From Roseateles sp. (GTDB lineage: Bacteria > Pseudomonadota > Gammaproteobacteria > Burkholderiales > Burkholderiaceae_C), in assembly GCA_019234295.1 (NCBI GenBank), contig JAFALK010000037.1, forward strand, positions 1 through 64,000: 64,000 bases of DNA. Reading direction: 5' to 3'. Both the position numbers and the translations under genes were made by a program. Positions 26,359 to 35,583 of the stretch are shown in pieces. The notes beneath the pieces are model-generated. The model was given only the letters and a program-made list of their open reading frames with translations. It searched no databases and had not been told where the DNA came from. Each line of letters begins with the position of its first letter. Position 1 is the first letter of the stretch.

Positions 26359-27143
26359 AAAGTGCCTGGATAGGCGCCGCCATCGAGCAAGATGTTCTGC
26401 CCGGTCAGATAACCGCTCTGTTCAGCGCAAAGCATGGCGCAGACGGCACCAAACTCCGCTGCCGTGCCGAAGCGCTGCGCCGGGATCGCCGCGCGGCGCT
26501 TGGCGGCCAATTCCGCCGCGGGCACGCCCTGCTTGGCCGCGCCGGTCGCGAAATTCTTCTGCAGCCGTTCGGTGTCGAAGGCGCCGGGCAGCAGGTTGTT
26601 GAGGGTGACGTTGCGGCCCGCGAGCCGAGGCTGGCGGGCCAGGCCGGCGACAAAGCCGGTCAGGCCCGACCGCGCGCCATTGGACAGGCCCAGCACGTCG
26701 ATGGGGGCCTTCACCGCCCCGGAGGTGATGTTGACGATGCGGCCGAATCCACGCTGGGCCATGCCGTCCACAGTGGCCTTGATCAGCTCGATGGGCGCGA
26801 GCATGTTCGCGTCCAGCGCAGCGATCCACTGCTCCCGGCCCCAGTCACGGAAGTCCCCGGGCGGCGGGCCGCCGGCATTGTTGATGAGGATGTCGACCTG
26901 CGGGCGGGCGGCCAGCGCTGCGGCCCGGCCCGCTTCGCTGGCAATGTCGCCGGCCACGGCGATGACGCTAACGCTTGGATTCAGGGCGCGCAGCGCCGCG
27001 GCCGTTTGCTCCAGCGTTTCGGCGCCGCGCGCCGTGATGACAACGTTCACGCCCTCTCCCACCAAGGCCTCGGCGCAGCCGCGCCCGAGGCCCTTGCTGG
27101 CCGCACACACCAAGGCCCACCGGCCCTTCAAACCCAGATCCAT
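26355..27143 (-). CDS. SDR-family oxidoreductase lacking the usual Tyr/Lys
   Basis: 262 residues of classical SDR layout: GRWALVCAASKGLGRGCAEAL (NAD(P) glycine motif), DILINNAGG, IVNITSGAVKAP with Ser141, and a C-terminal SGYLTGQNILLDGG. Where YxxxK should be, the protein has S154-N-G-A-R158, so neither catalytic Tyr nor Lys is present. It may be an atypical reductase or a non-catalytic homologue. It ends convergently with arsR (4-base overlap) and sits 4 bases downstream of the transporter gene on the same strand. Confidence 0.85.
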   Translation of the reverse strand: MDLGLKGRWALVCAASKGLGRGCAEALVGEGVNVVITARGAETLEQTAAALRALNPSVSVIAVAGDIASEAGRAAALAARPQVDILINNAGGPPPGDFRDWGREQWIAALDANMLAPIELIKATVDGMAQRGFGRIVNITSGAVKAPIDVLGLSNGARSGLTGFVAGLARQPRLAGRNVTLNNLLPGAFDTERLQKNFATGAAKQGVPAAELAAKRRAAIPAQRFGTAAEFGAVCAMLCAEQSGYLTGQNILLDGGAYPGTF

Positions 27144-27147
27144 CGCC

Positions 27148-28035
27148 CTATCTCCATTTCGCCAGCAGCCACACGCCGCCCATCACAAGTAGCGTACCTG
27201 CAGCCATAAGTGGTGTGAATGGTTCCCCCAGCAACAGGGCGCCCATCGCAATCGTTGCCATGGGGCCGATCATGCCGACCTGGGCCGCCATTGCGGCGCC
27301 GACGCGTTCGATGGCCATCATCAGCATCAGCACCGGTGCGAAGGTACAGGCCACCGCGTTGAGCAGCGACAGCCACAACACCTGAGGTGGCAATGCCGCC
27401 ACCACGCTGACCGGCCGCAGCAGCAGGAACTGCCCGATGCAGAAGCCGCAGGCGATGCTGCTGGCCCAGCCGGTGAGCCGCATGGCGCCCAATCGCTGCA
27501 CGAGTTCGCCGCTGTAGACAAGATAGGTCGCATAGCTCAGCGCGCTGGCGAACACGAGCACAGCGCCCAGCGTGGCGTGTTCCCCCTGCGAGCCGAGTTC
27601 CTGCCCGTAAACGAGAAACACGCCGCTGTAGCTGACGCCCATGGCGATGATCTGCTTGCCGCTCACCCGCCGCTTGAAGAGCAACCAGCCGAGCACGAGC
27701 ACCAGGGTGGGGTTCAGGTAGAGCACGATGCGCTCGAAGCTCGCCGTGACGTACGCCAGCCCGGCAAAGTCGAGAAAGCTCGCCAGGTAGTAGCCCGAGA
27801 AGCCCAGCCCCGTGAGCGCGAGCAGGTCTCGGCCTTTGAAGTGTTGCTGCCCGCGCCCCGACCACCAGGCCAGGGCCACGAACAAGGGCAGCGCGAACAG
27901 CATGCGCAGCATCAGCAGCGTGACGGAGTCCACGCCGTAGCGATAGGCGAGCTTGACGATGATGGCCTTACCGGCAAAGGCAACCGCGCCCAGCGCCGCC
28001 AGAGCCAACCCGGACCAGGGCAGAGGATGCTTCAT
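27148..28035 (-). CDS. EamA/DMT-family membrane transporter
   Basis: 295 residues with about ten hydrophobic helices in two related halves, the EamA layout (GLALAALGAVAFAGKAIIVKLAYRYGVDSVTLLMLRM; GVSYSGVFLVYGQEL; AMAAQVGMIGPMATIAMGALLLGEPFTPLMAAGTLLVMGGVWLL). The start MKHPLPW is preferred over a longer in-frame start. It is an inner-membrane exporter of metabolites or amino acids; the substrate is unknown. Operon with the SDR. Confidence 0.88.
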   Translation of the reverse strand: MKHPLPWSGLALAALGAVAFAGKAIIVKLAYRYGVDSVTLLMLRMLFALPLFVALAWWSGRGQQHFKGRDLLALTGLGFSGYYLASFLDFAGLAYVTASFERIVLYLNPTLVLVLGWLLFKRRVSGKQIIAMGVSYSGVFLVYGQELGSQGEHATLGAVLVFASALSYATYLVYSGELVQRLGAMRLTGWASSIACGFCIGQFLLLRPVSVVAALPPQVLWLSLLNAVACTFAPVLMLMMAIERVGAAMAAQVGMIGPMATIAMGALLLGEPFTPLMAAGTLLVMGGVWLLAKWR

Positions 28036-28237
28036 GCCGCCATTGTTAAGGGACGCAGCCCCGGCGGGCCTTTCGTTGCGGCCAAGCCGGGCTTGTCCAG
28101 GCAAGAATCGTCCGCCACGCGAGCGTGCCAAGGTGCACAGATGCCGCAGATTCCTCACGCCGTACCCTTGCACCACGCGAGGGCCCAGTTCTTCGCCCTA
28201 AACTCCGCCATCACGAGCATTGGGGAGACTCCTGCGC

Positions 28238-29833
28238 ATGCCCAGCTTCAAAGGCTTCAGCATGAATCTGCTGCGACGGATGTCGCTTCGCTATGCGGTG
28301 GTCCTGGCCTTGTTCGCAGGCTTGCTGCTGCCGACGACGCTGGTGCTGCTCTACGACGCCCAGGCCACCAAGCGCCAGGCCATCGAGGCCCTGCATCGCG
28401 ACCTGTCCCGCACGGCGGAAGTGATGGCGCTGTCGCTGGCCGAGCCGGTCTGGCAGTTCACGGCCGAGCTGGCAGAGCCCATCGTCCGAGCGCAGTTCGA
28501 CGACCCGCGCTTTGTCTCCATGCAGGTGCTGGACGCCTCCTCGCCCAAGCCGTTTCTGACGCATCACCGCCAGCAAGCCCCGGACGCGGACGAGCTCACC
28601 CTGACGGAGTCGCGCGCCATCCTGCGCGACGGCCGCGAGATCGGCAAGCTCACCGTCACCATGAGCGCTGCGCCCGTGCTGGCCGAAAAGCGCGCCGACA
28701 TTCTGCGCACCGTCTGGCGAAGCCTGCTCACGCTAACGATCTCGCTGGCCGTGATCCTGTGGGTCATGCAGGTCAGCGTGCTGCATCCGATGACCCGGCT
28801 TACGCAGGCGGCCGAGGCGCTTGCCGCCGGCCGGCTGAACCGCCCTGTGGAGCCCGGGGGCACCGACGAAATCTCACGCGTGGGCCTGGCCATGGAGCGC
28901 ATGCGGCAGGCCCTGCTTTCGGCCTTCGATGCGCTGCGCCAGCACGCGGCGACGCTGGAGGAAACCGTGGAGCAGCGCACGGCCGAGCTCACGACCAGCA
29001 ACGGCGAACTCTCCGAAGCGCTCGAGCACTTGAAGACGGCGCAGAGCGAGCTCGTCGAATCGGAAAAGCTCGCCTCGCTGGGCCGACTCGTGGCCGGCGT
29101 GGCACATGAGCTGAACACACCGCTGGGCAATTCGCTGACCGTGGTGACGGCGCTCGAAGACCGCTACAAGCAGCTCGATGGCATGCTCAGGGGTGAGGCG
29201 CCGCTGCGCCGCAGCACGCTGGAGGAACTGGTGCGCGACACTCGCCGCGGCCAGGACATTTTGCAGCGCAATGTGCAGAAGGCGGCCGACCTCGTGCGCG
29301 ACTTCAAGCAGTTGGCCATCGACCAGACCACGGACCTGCGCCGCGATTTCACGCTCGACTCCGTCGTGCGCGACGTGCTGGTGATGGTGGAGCCGCGCTT
29401 CAAGCGTACACCCTTCGTCATCGAGACCGAGCTCGAGCCCAATCTGCTGATGAACAGCTTCCCGGGCGCCCTGGGCCAGGTGCTGACCAACCTGATGATG
29501 AACACCCTGGTTCACGCCTTCGACGGGCGCGACCATGGCCATGTGGTGTTGCGTTGCGCCGCCGCCGGGCCCAACGACGTGACGCTGGCCGTCTACGACG
29601 ACGGCTGCGGCATGGACGAATCGGTGCGCCGCCGGATCTTCGACCCCTTCTTCACCACCAAGCTCGGCACCGGCGGCTCTGGCCTGGGCATGCACATCGT
29701 GCACAACATCGTCACCAATGTGCTGGGCGGCCAGATCGAGGTGCGCTCTACGCCGGGCGAAGGCACCCAGATGCTGATCAGCATGCCGCGCGTGGCGCCC
29801 GTCAGGGCCGAGTCGGAAGAAGCGCTGGTCTGA
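28238..29833 (+). CDS. Membrane sensor histidine kinase (DctB/NtrB-like), orphan
   Basis: 531 residues. Membrane helix at about 18-38, periplasmic sensor region, second helix at about 165-185, HAMP (HPMTRLTQAAEALAAGRLNRPVEP), coiled coil, then the phospho-acceptor His290 in AGVAHELNTPLGN. The ATPase domain has VLTNLMMNTLVHAFDG, DDGCGM and GGSGLGMHIV. The HELNTPLGN version of the H-box belongs to the HisKA group with DctB-like kinases. No response regulator is adjacent. A GGGGAG sequence 5' of the ATG at 28238 supports this start; 28262 is an alternative. Confidence 0.9.
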   Translation: MPSFKGFSMNLLRRMSLRYAVVLALFAGLLLPTTLVLLYDAQATKRQAIEALHRDLSRTAEVMALSLAEPVWQFTAELAEPIVRAQFDDPRFVSMQVLDASSPKPFLTHHRQQAPDADELTLTESRAILRDGREIGKLTVTMSAAPVLAEKRADILRTVWRSLLTLTISLAVILWVMQVSVLHPMTRLTQAAEALAAGRLNRPVEPGGTDEISRVGLAMERMRQALLSAFDALRQHAATLEETVEQRTAELTTSNGELSEALEHLKTAQSELVESEKLASLGRLVAGVAHELNTPLGNSLTVVTALEDRYKQLDGMLRGEAPLRRSTLEELVRDTRRGQDILQRNVQKAADLVRDFKQLAIDQTTDLRRDFTLDSVVRDVLVMVEPRFKRTPFVIETELEPNLLMNSFPGALGQVLTNLMMNTLVHAFDGRDHGHVVLRCAAAGPNDVTLAVYDDGCGMDESVRRRIFDPFFTTKLGTGGSGLGMHIVHNIVTNVLGGQIEVRSTPGEGTQMLISMPRVAPVRAESEEALV

Positions 29834-29865
29834 GAGCGGGCCGCTCTGGCTCCGCACAAGAAGGA

Positions 29866-29884
29866 AAGGGGCCCGAGGCCCCTT
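29866..29884. terminator. Hairpin between convergent genes
   Basis: aaggggcc (29866-29873), loop cga, ggcccctt (29877-29884), in the 74-base gap between the kinase and the MFS gene. The A-rich flank gives a short T-run on the minus strand. Confidence 0.7.
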
Positions 29885-29907
29885 GTCCATTGCATCATCG
29901 AAGCCAA

Positions 29908-31569
29908 TCAGTCGTTGGCGTAGATGTCCATGTCCTTGGTCTCCCTGACGAACAGCATGCCCACCACGAAGGTGATCGCGGCAAACGTGATCGGGTACCA
30001 GAGTCCGTTGTACATATTGCCCGTCTGCGCCACGATGGCTGCGGCGGTGAACGGCAGGAAGCCGCCGAACCAGCCGTTGCCGATGTGATACGGCAGGCTC
30101 ATTGAGGTGTAGCGGATGCGGGTCGGGAACATCTCGACGAGCATGGCGGCGATCGGGCCATAGACCATCGTCACGAAGATGACCAGCACGACCAGAATGG
30201 CGACGATCATGGGCTTGTTCATTTTGGCCGGGTCGGCCTTGCTCGGATAGCCATGCTCCTTGAGCGCCGCGCCGACTTCCTTCTTGAAGGCGGCATCCCG
30301 GGCCTTGAGCTCGTCGGGCGACATACCGGTGGCGGCATAGGACTCAATGGACTTGTCGCCGATCTGGATCTTGGCCGGGCCAGTGCCCTCCACGTCGTCG
30401 TAGCTGACCGAGCCTGCCGACAGCACCTGCTTGGCCACGTCGCAGGAACTCGTGAACTTCAGCGTGCCGGTCGGGTTGAACTGGAACGAGCATTCCTTGG
30501 GATCGGCCGTGATCGTCACCTTGGACGAGCTTTGTGCCCGAGCCAGATCAGGATTGGCGGCCTCGGTCAGCGCCTTGAACAAGGGCATGTAGGTCAGCGC
30601 AGCGATCAGGCAGCCCGCCATGATGATGGGCTTGCGGCCGATCTTGTCAGACAGCGAACCGAACACGATGAAGAACGGCGTGCCGATGGCCAGCGCGATC
30701 GCGATCATGGTGTTGGCCGTGGTGCTGTCCACCTTCAGCGGACCCGTCAGGAAGAACAGGGCGTAGAACTGGCCCGTGTACCAGACGACCGCCTGGCCCA
30801 TGGTCAGGCCGATCAGCGCCAGGATCACGACCTTCAGGTTCTTCCATTGGCCGAAGGACTCGGTCAAGGGGGCCTTGGAGGTCTTGCCCTCGGCCTTCAT
30901 CTTCTGGAAGGCAGGCGACTCATTCAGCGAGAGGCGGATCCACACGCTGACGCCCAGCAGCAGCACGGAAACCAGGAAAGGCACGCGCCAGCCCCAGGCC
31001 TTGAACTCATCTTCGCCGATCGACAGGCGCGTGACCAGGATGACCAGAATGGACAGGAACAGGCCCAGCGTGGCCGTGGTCTGGATCCAGGATGTGAACA
31101 GGCCCCGCTTGCCCTTCGGAGCATGCTCGGCCACGTAGGTGGCCGCACCACCGTACTCACCGCCAAGCGCCAGGCCCTGCAGCATGCGCAGGCCGATCAG
31201 AATGATCGGAGCCGCCCAGCCGATGGACTCGTAGTTGGGCAGCACGCCGACGATGAACGTGGACAGGCCCATGATCAGAATGGTCACCAAGAAGGTGTAC
31301 TTGCGCCCGATCATGTCGCCCAGACGCCCGAACACCAGAGCACCGAAGGGGCGCACCAGGAAGCCGGCCGCGAAAGCCAATAGCGCGAAAATGTTTCGCG
31401 ACGCGGGGTCTAGGGGAGTGAAGAACTGGGCGCCGATGATGGCGGCCAGGGTCCCGTAGAGGTAGAAGTCGTACCACTCGAACACCGTGCCCAGCGACGA
31501 GGCGAAGATGACCTTCTTCTCGTCCGCGGTGATCGGCGCGCTGGACGACGCGGCGGTTGCAGTTGCCAT
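29908..31569 (-). CDS. MFS transporter, metabolite:H+ symporter (MHS) family, with a large loop insertion
   Basis: 553 residues; MHS members are usually about 430. TVFEWYDFYLYGTLA, FGRLGDMIGRKYTFLVTI, LRMLQGLALGGEYGGAATYVAEHAPKGKRG and LSDKIGRKPII are the standard MHS/ShiA/ProP signatures. Between helices 9 and 10, near residues 375-465, lies a hydrophilic insertion of about 90 residues with two Cys (ECSF, SCDVAK). The usual substrates are dicarboxylates, betaine or shikimate; this one is not assignable. A GGAG site precedes the ATG at 31569. Confidence 0.9.
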   Translation of the reverse strand: MATATAASSSAPITADEKKVIFASSLGTVFEWYDFYLYGTLAAIIGAQFFTPLDPASRNIFALLAFAAGFLVRPFGALVFGRLGDMIGRKYTFLVTILIMGLSTFIVGVLPNYESIGWAAPIILIGLRMLQGLALGGEYGGAATYVAEHAPKGKRGLFTSWIQTTATLGLFLSILVILVTRLSIGEDEFKAWGWRVPFLVSVLLLGVSVWIRLSLNESPAFQKMKAEGKTSKAPLTESFGQWKNLKVVILALIGLTMGQAVVWYTGQFYALFFLTGPLKVDSTTANTMIAIALAIGTPFFIVFGSLSDKIGRKPIIMAGCLIAALTYMPLFKALTEAANPDLARAQSSSKVTITADPKECSFQFNPTGTLKFTSSCDVAKQVLSAGSVSYDDVEGTGPAKIQIGDKSIESYAATGMSPDELKARDAAFKKEVGAALKEHGYPSKADPAKMNKPMIVAILVVLVIFVTMVYGPIAAMLVEMFPTRIRYTSMSLPYHIGNGWFGGFLPFTAAAIVAQTGNMYNGLWYPITFAAITFVVGMLFVRETKDMDIYAND

Positions 31570-31760
31570 GCATGTCTCCGTTCTTGTGCCGAAGCCGCCG
31601 ACCGGCGACCCCTTGGCCTGCACTCTGAGCGCGAGCACTGACCCGGCTCTGACGCGAGACTGAAACGACGCTGACAAACCCGGGCGCAACCCTAGGTCAA
31701 ATTTCCATAATGCGGTAAATCAGCGGAGCTCAGGGAATGTCTTAGGGCGCTGAGCAGGCC

Positions 31761-31970
31761 TCAGACCTCAGGAATCCAGACGCCCAGTTCCCGCAATCGC
31801 TCACGTCGCGCGGGCAATTGCGCCCAGATCGCGCGCTTGGTGACGTCGTCCGCGCTGCCCCAGATCACGATCTCTTCGATCGTGCGGGCGCAGCCCTCGC
31901 ACAGGCCACTGGGCGCGTGCATGCGGCAGACCTCGATGCAGGGCGACGGGACTTCCGTAGCGTCTGCCAT
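31761..31970 (-). CDS. DUF1289 small cysteine-rich protein
   Basis: 69 residues. [30 protein letters not shown] shows the four-Cys pattern C-x3-C-x7-C-x2-C of DUF1289, likely a metal or Fe-S site. The start overlaps the stop of the YbaK gene as TGATG, so the two are translationally coupled. Function unknown. Confidence 0.88.
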   Translation of the reverse strand: MADATEVPSPCIEVCRMHAPSGLCEGCARTIEEIVIWGSADDVTKRAIWAQLPARRERLRELGVWIPEV

Positions 31971-32488
31971 CAGGCCTTGACCACGTCGATGACCGGCGCG
32001 CCGGTGAGCGACTCAAGCTCTGCCGGTGTCATCTTGAACACACCGTTGGGGTGGCCGGCGGCGGCCCAGATCAACTCGAAGCGGAACAGCTCGCGGTCGA
32101 TGAAGAGCTGCGGTGCGCCGCCCGTCTCGGGAGCGAAGCCCACGGGCGAGACGCCGCCAATTGAAAAGCCGGTGCGGTTCTTCACGTAATCGGCATCGGC
32201 GCGGCCCAGAGGGCCGGTCAGCGCCTTGAGCAGGCTCTCGTCCACGCGTCGGTCGCCAGAGGCGATCACGAGGACGGCGGAGTCGTCGCTCTTCTTGCGA
32301 AAGACCACCGACTTGGCAATCTGGCCCAGGCTCACGCCCAGCGCGTCGGCGGCTTCCTGCGAGGTGCGGGCCGACTGCTCGAGCCAGACGGGTGCATGTG
32401 GATGGGACTGCGCAGCCAATGCCGCGCTGACACGAAGAAAGCCCGCTGGGCGGGCTTCTTGGGGAGATCCGTTGGACGCTTCAAGCAT
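31970..32488 (-). CDS. YbaK/EbsC-family aminoacyl-tRNA deacylase-like protein
   Basis: 172 residues. [38 protein letters not shown] and [13 protein letters not shown] are the YbaK/ProX fold motifs; these enzymes hydrolyse mischarged tRNA such as Cys- or Ala-tRNAPro. The conserved lysine of the family is in IAKSVVF. The stand-alone form is cytosolic. Its stop overlaps the DUF1289 start. Confidence 0.85.
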   Translation of the reverse strand: MLEASNGSPQEARPAGFLRVSAALAAQSHPHAPVWLEQSARTSQEAADALGVSLGQIAKSVVFRKKSDDSAVLVIASGDRRVDESLLKALTGPLGRADADYVKNRTGFSIGGVSPVGFAPETGGAPQLFIDRELFRFELIWAAAGHPNGVFKMTPAELESLTGAPVIDVVKA

Positions 32489-32502
32489 CCAGCGATTGTG
32501 GC

Positions 32503-32838
32503 TTACTCGGCCGTGGCGTCGGTCTTGGCCTTGGTCGTGGCAAGGCGGTTCTGTTCGGCCTTGGCCGGCGTGCCGCGGTCGGCGTTCTGCGCGTCGATCG
32601 TGCCATCTTCACGGGCGGCCTTCAGTTCGGCGCGGACTTCGGCTCGGCTCTTGGCGGCTTGCTTGGCCACAGGAGCGGTGTAGCCGAAATCGGTGCCGTA
32701 GTTGGGCAGTTCGCCATTGGCGCGGGCCTGGGCCAGTTCGGCCTGCACTTGGGCGCGGGTCACCTCGGCGGAGGCGGGAGCGGAGAACAGGACGGCAGCG
32801 GAGATCAGGGCGATAACGAGCGCGGTCAGGGTCTTCAT
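32503..32838 (-). CDS. DUF4148 exported small protein
   Basis: 111 residues. A clean signal peptide (MKTLTALVIALISAAVLFSAPASA) precedes VTRAQVQAELAQARANGELPNYG, the DUF4148 motif, and a second similar helix (SRAEVRAELKAAREDG). Burkholderiales carry several copies of this family. Periplasmic; role unknown. A GGA(C)CTC-type site is poor, but the signal peptide fixes the start. Confidence 0.88.
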   Translation of the reverse strand: MKTLTALVIALISAAVLFSAPASAEVTRAQVQAELAQARANGELPNYGTDFGYTAPVAKQAAKSRAEVRAELKAAREDGTIDAQNADRGTPAKAEQNRLATTKAKTDATAE

Positions 32839-32994
32839 GATGAGGTCCTTCCAATTCGGGTCTTCTGCCGGTGCTTGCGACAAGCGCTGCAACCGTGGAA
32901 TGAATTGTCGAAGTCGCCCCTCTTTTGAAAAACCAGCGCCCGCGGAACTGACTGTTGAGAAATCCGGAATAACCCTCGGACTCAACGGCGCCAC

Positions 32995-33417
32995 TCAGGC
33001 AGTCTGATACGCCTGCAGGAACTCAGGCGGCATGCGCCGGGGTCTGCCGCTGGAGATCTCGATGCACACGAGGTCCCAGGCACCGCGCATGAGCGTGACG
33101 CCGTCGCAGGCACGCAGCAGCTGGAAGCGGCGCCGCATGGAGAGTCGCCCGTCGCCATCGGTCAGCCAGGTCCCGAGCTGCAGGGCCTCGCCGAGGAAGG
33201 ACGGCAGCACGTACTCGTACTCACCACGGCGGATGGCCATGGCGCGATCCAGGCGGTGGTAGTCCGCCAGGGTCAGGCCCAGCGCTTCGGAGTGCGCCCA
33301 GCCGGCCCGCTCGCACCACTGCACGTAGACGGCGTTGTTGGTGTGGTCCAGGCCGTCAATGTCCTGGGCTTGCGGGCTGACGTTGAGGATGAACGGTTCC
33401 GGCAGGTCCCAGTTCAC
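32995..33417 (-). CDS. Acyl-CoA thioesterase, 4-hydroxybenzoyl-CoA thioesterase-like hotdog protein
   Basis: 140 residues. PQAQDIDGLDHTNNAVYVQWCERAGWAHSEALG is the 4HBT/YbgC-like catalytic segment (D-x-x-G-H-x-N-N); MRRRFQLLRACDGVTLMRGAWDLV closes the hotdog fold. The GTG at 33417 overlaps the rsmB stop (GTGA) and has GGGAG 6 bases upstream, so I prefer it to the ATG at 33429. Cytosolic thioester hydrolase; substrate unknown. Confidence 0.85.
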   Translation of the reverse strand: MNWDLPEPFILNVSPQAQDIDGLDHTNNAVYVQWCERAGWAHSEALGLTLADYHRLDRAMAIRRGEYEYVLPSFLGEALQLGTWLTDGDGRLSMRRRFQLLRACDGVTLMRGAWDLVCIEISSGRPRRMPPEFLQAYQTA

Positions 33418-34673
33418 TGCTTCTCCCATACCGCCGCAAAGAAGCCGTCGGTCTGGTGCCGGTGCGGCCACAGACGCAAGAAGCCGTTCTCACACAGCGT
33501 CTGGGCCCCAGCCACCTGGGCCTTGTCGAGCAGCTCGACCGGGTCCAGCGGCCTGAAGTCCTTGTGCATTTCTGTGAAGGCCTTTGCAACCGCCTCGTTC
33601 TCCGAGTCGAGCAGGCTGCACGTGGCGTAGACGAGCCGGCCGCCAGACTTCAGCAGCCGCGAAGCGCTGGCCAGGATGGCGGCCTGCTTGTCCTGCAGCT
33701 CGGCCACAGCCTTGGGCGACTGGCGCCACTTGAGATCAGGATTGCGTCGCAGCGTGCCCAGACCCGAGCAGGGGGCGTCGACGAGCACGCGGTCGATCTT
33801 GCCGGCCAGGCGCTTGATGCGCTCGTCGCGTTCGTGGGCGATCTGGGCCGGGTGGACATTGGACAGGCCGCTGCGCGCCAGGCGGGGCTTGAGCGCGTCG
33901 AGGCGGTGACCCGAGACATCGAAGGCGTAGAGCCGGCCGGTGTTGCGCATGGCCGCGCCCAGGGCGAGCGTCTTGCCGCCAGCACCGGCGCAGAAGTCCA
34001 CCACCATCTCGCCGCGCTTGGCGTCGAGCAAGAGCGCGAGGAGCTGACTGCCCTCGTCTTGCACCTCGATGCCCCCGCTCGTGAACAGCTCCAGCTTGGC
34101 CAGGGCCGGTTTGCCCTGGATCCGCACGCCCCAGGGCGAATGCGGCGTGGGCTGGCAAATGATGCCGGCGGCATGCAGGGCGGCAAGCACCTCCTCGCGC
34201 TTGGCCTTGAGCGTGTTCACGCGCAGGTCCAGCGGCGCACCCTCGTTCATCGCGGCGGCCAGTTGCCAGAACTGCTCCTCGCCCAGGCGCGCGAGCAAGG
34301 GCTCGGCCAGCCAGTCGGGCAGGTTATGGCGCAGCTTGGGCGCCAGGCTGCCGCGGTCGATCGACTCGACCTGGTCCAGCCAGGCCTGCTCCTGTGGATG
34401 CAGAGCGGCCTTGAGGAAGCTCGGGCTGCCTTCCCAGGCCAGGATCGCAAGCCGACGCTCGATGGGACCGCTGCCGCTCTGGGCCAGGTGCTGCAGCAGC
34501 GGACGCTGGCGCACAACGGCGTAGGTCGTCTCGGCCAGCGTGTGACGCTCGCGCTGGCCGAGGTTTTTGTTCTTGCGGAAGAACGCGGAGACGACGCCAT
34601 CGGCCGGCGAATCGAACTTGAGGACGGAGCGCAGCAGTTCTGCGGTCAGGTCGAGGAGGGCATTAGGATGCAT
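33414..34673 (-). CDS. rsmB: RsmB-type 16S rRNA (cytosine-C5) methyltransferase
   Basis: 419 residues. The SAM site DFCAGAGGKTLALGAAM, then DAPCSGLGTLRRNPDLKW (motif IV Cys) and YATCSLLDSENEAV (motif VI catalytic Cys) are all present. The N-terminal 150 residues are the helical RNA-binding part of the Fmu/RsmB family, though I see no clear NusB-like domain, so it may be an RsmB/RsmF-like relative. The ATG at 34673 (MHPNALLDLTAELLRSVL) is chosen because sequence upstream of it is not protein-like. Confidence 0.85.
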   Translation of the reverse strand: MHPNALLDLTAELLRSVLKFDSPADGVVSAFFRKNKNLGQRERHTLAETTYAVVRQRPLLQHLAQSGSGPIERRLAILAWEGSPSFLKAALHPQEQAWLDQVESIDRGSLAPKLRHNLPDWLAEPLLARLGEEQFWQLAAAMNEGAPLDLRVNTLKAKREEVLAALHAAGIICQPTPHSPWGVRIQGKPALAKLELFTSGGIEVQDEGSQLLALLLDAKRGEMVVDFCAGAGGKTLALGAAMRNTGRLYAFDVSGHRLDALKPRLARSGLSNVHPAQIAHERDERIKRLAGKIDRVLVDAPCSGLGTLRRNPDLKWRQSPKAVAELQDKQAAILASASRLLKSGGRLVYATCSLLDSENEAVAKAFTEMHKDFRPLDPVELLDKAQVAGAQTLCENGFLRLWPHRHQTDGFFAAVWEKQ

Positions 34674-34696
34674 TCCCGGATTATCCCCGCAGCCCC

Positions 34697-34927
34697 ATGA
34701 ACAACGACCTCCCTCCCCTGCCCGCCACGCCCACAGGCCGCTACCGCCACTACAAAGGTGGCGAGTACGAGGTGATCGGCGTGGGCCGGCACAGCGAGAC
34801 TCTGGAGCCGCTGGTGATCTACAAGCCGCTCTACAACGCCAGCGGCCTGTGGCTGCGCCCGCATGCGATGTTCTTCGGCACTCTGCAGGTCGACGGAGCC
34901 ATCGTCCAGCGCTTCGCGCCGCTATGA
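34697..34927 (+). CDS. DUF1653 protein
   Basis: 76 residues. TGRYRHYKGGEYEVIGVGRHSETLEPLVIYKPLY and LWLRPHAMFFGTLQ match the small beta-barrel DUF1653 family. No known function. Its stop overlaps the next start (ATGA), and it is divergent from rsmB with a 23-base gap, so the two promoters lie inside the opposing coding ends. Confidence 0.92.
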   Translation: MNNDLPPLPATPTGRYRHYKGGEYEVIGVGRHSETLEPLVIYKPLYNASGLWLRPHAMFFGTLQVDGAIVQRFAPL

Positions 34928-35583
34928 AGCCCATGCGCTTTTTGCGGGCCCGCCCGCGGCTGATCGGCGCCTTCGCAGCCGGCGCGCTGCTGGCCATTGC
35001 GTGGCCGGGCGCCATGCTGCCGATCAGCCGTGTGCTGCTGGGCTGGAACATGGCCGTCTGGCTGTACCTGCTGATGGCTGTGCACATGATGCTCAAGGCC
35101 GATCGCGCGCAGCTGCAGCGCCATGCGATCGCGCGGGCCGATGGTCTGGGCTCGGTGCTGCTGCTCGCAGCCGTCGGCGCGCTGGCCTCGCTGGTGGCGA
35201 TCGCGCTGGAGCAATCGCAGATCAAGCATGGCGCCGACGTGGCCCTGACCTGGCCGCACCTGGTGCTGGCGCTGACTACCGTGGCCGGCGTCTGGCTCTT
35301 CTTGCCGGTGGAATTCGCCCTCGCCTACGCCAGCCTCTATCACCGCGACGGGCGCTGCCATGGCCTGGACTTTCCGGGCGACGAGGTCGAGGCGAAGGGG
35401 CCCGACTACCTGGACTTCCTCTATTTCTCGATCACCATCGCGGCCTGCTCGCAGACCTCGGACGTGTCGGTCAACAGCCGACCCATGCGCCGCCTCGTGC
35501 TGCTGCACACGGTGCTGGCCTTCGCCTTCAATACGGGCGTGCTGGCGCTGACGATCAATATCTTGGCGGGGCTGGTCGGTTAG
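34924..35583 (+). CDS. DUF1345 integral membrane protein
   Basis: 219 residues with five to six hydrophobic helices. DYLDFLYFSITIAACSQTSDVSVNSRPMRRLVLLHTVLAFAFNTGVLALTIN is the conserved C-terminal block of DUF1345, reminiscent of a potassium-channel pore region. Inner membrane; function unknown. Overlaps purN tail to tail by 4 bases. Confidence 0.9.
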   Translation: MKPMRFLRARPRLIGAFAAGALLAIAWPGAMLPISRVLLGWNMAVWLYLLMAVHMMLKADRAQLQRHAIARADGLGSVLLLAAVGALASLVAIALEQSQIKHGADVALTWPHLVLALTTVAGVWLFLPVEFALAYASLYHRDGRCHGLDFPGDEVEAKGPDYLDFLYFSITIAACSQTSDVSVNSRPMRRLVLLHTVLAFAFNTGVLALTINILAGLVG

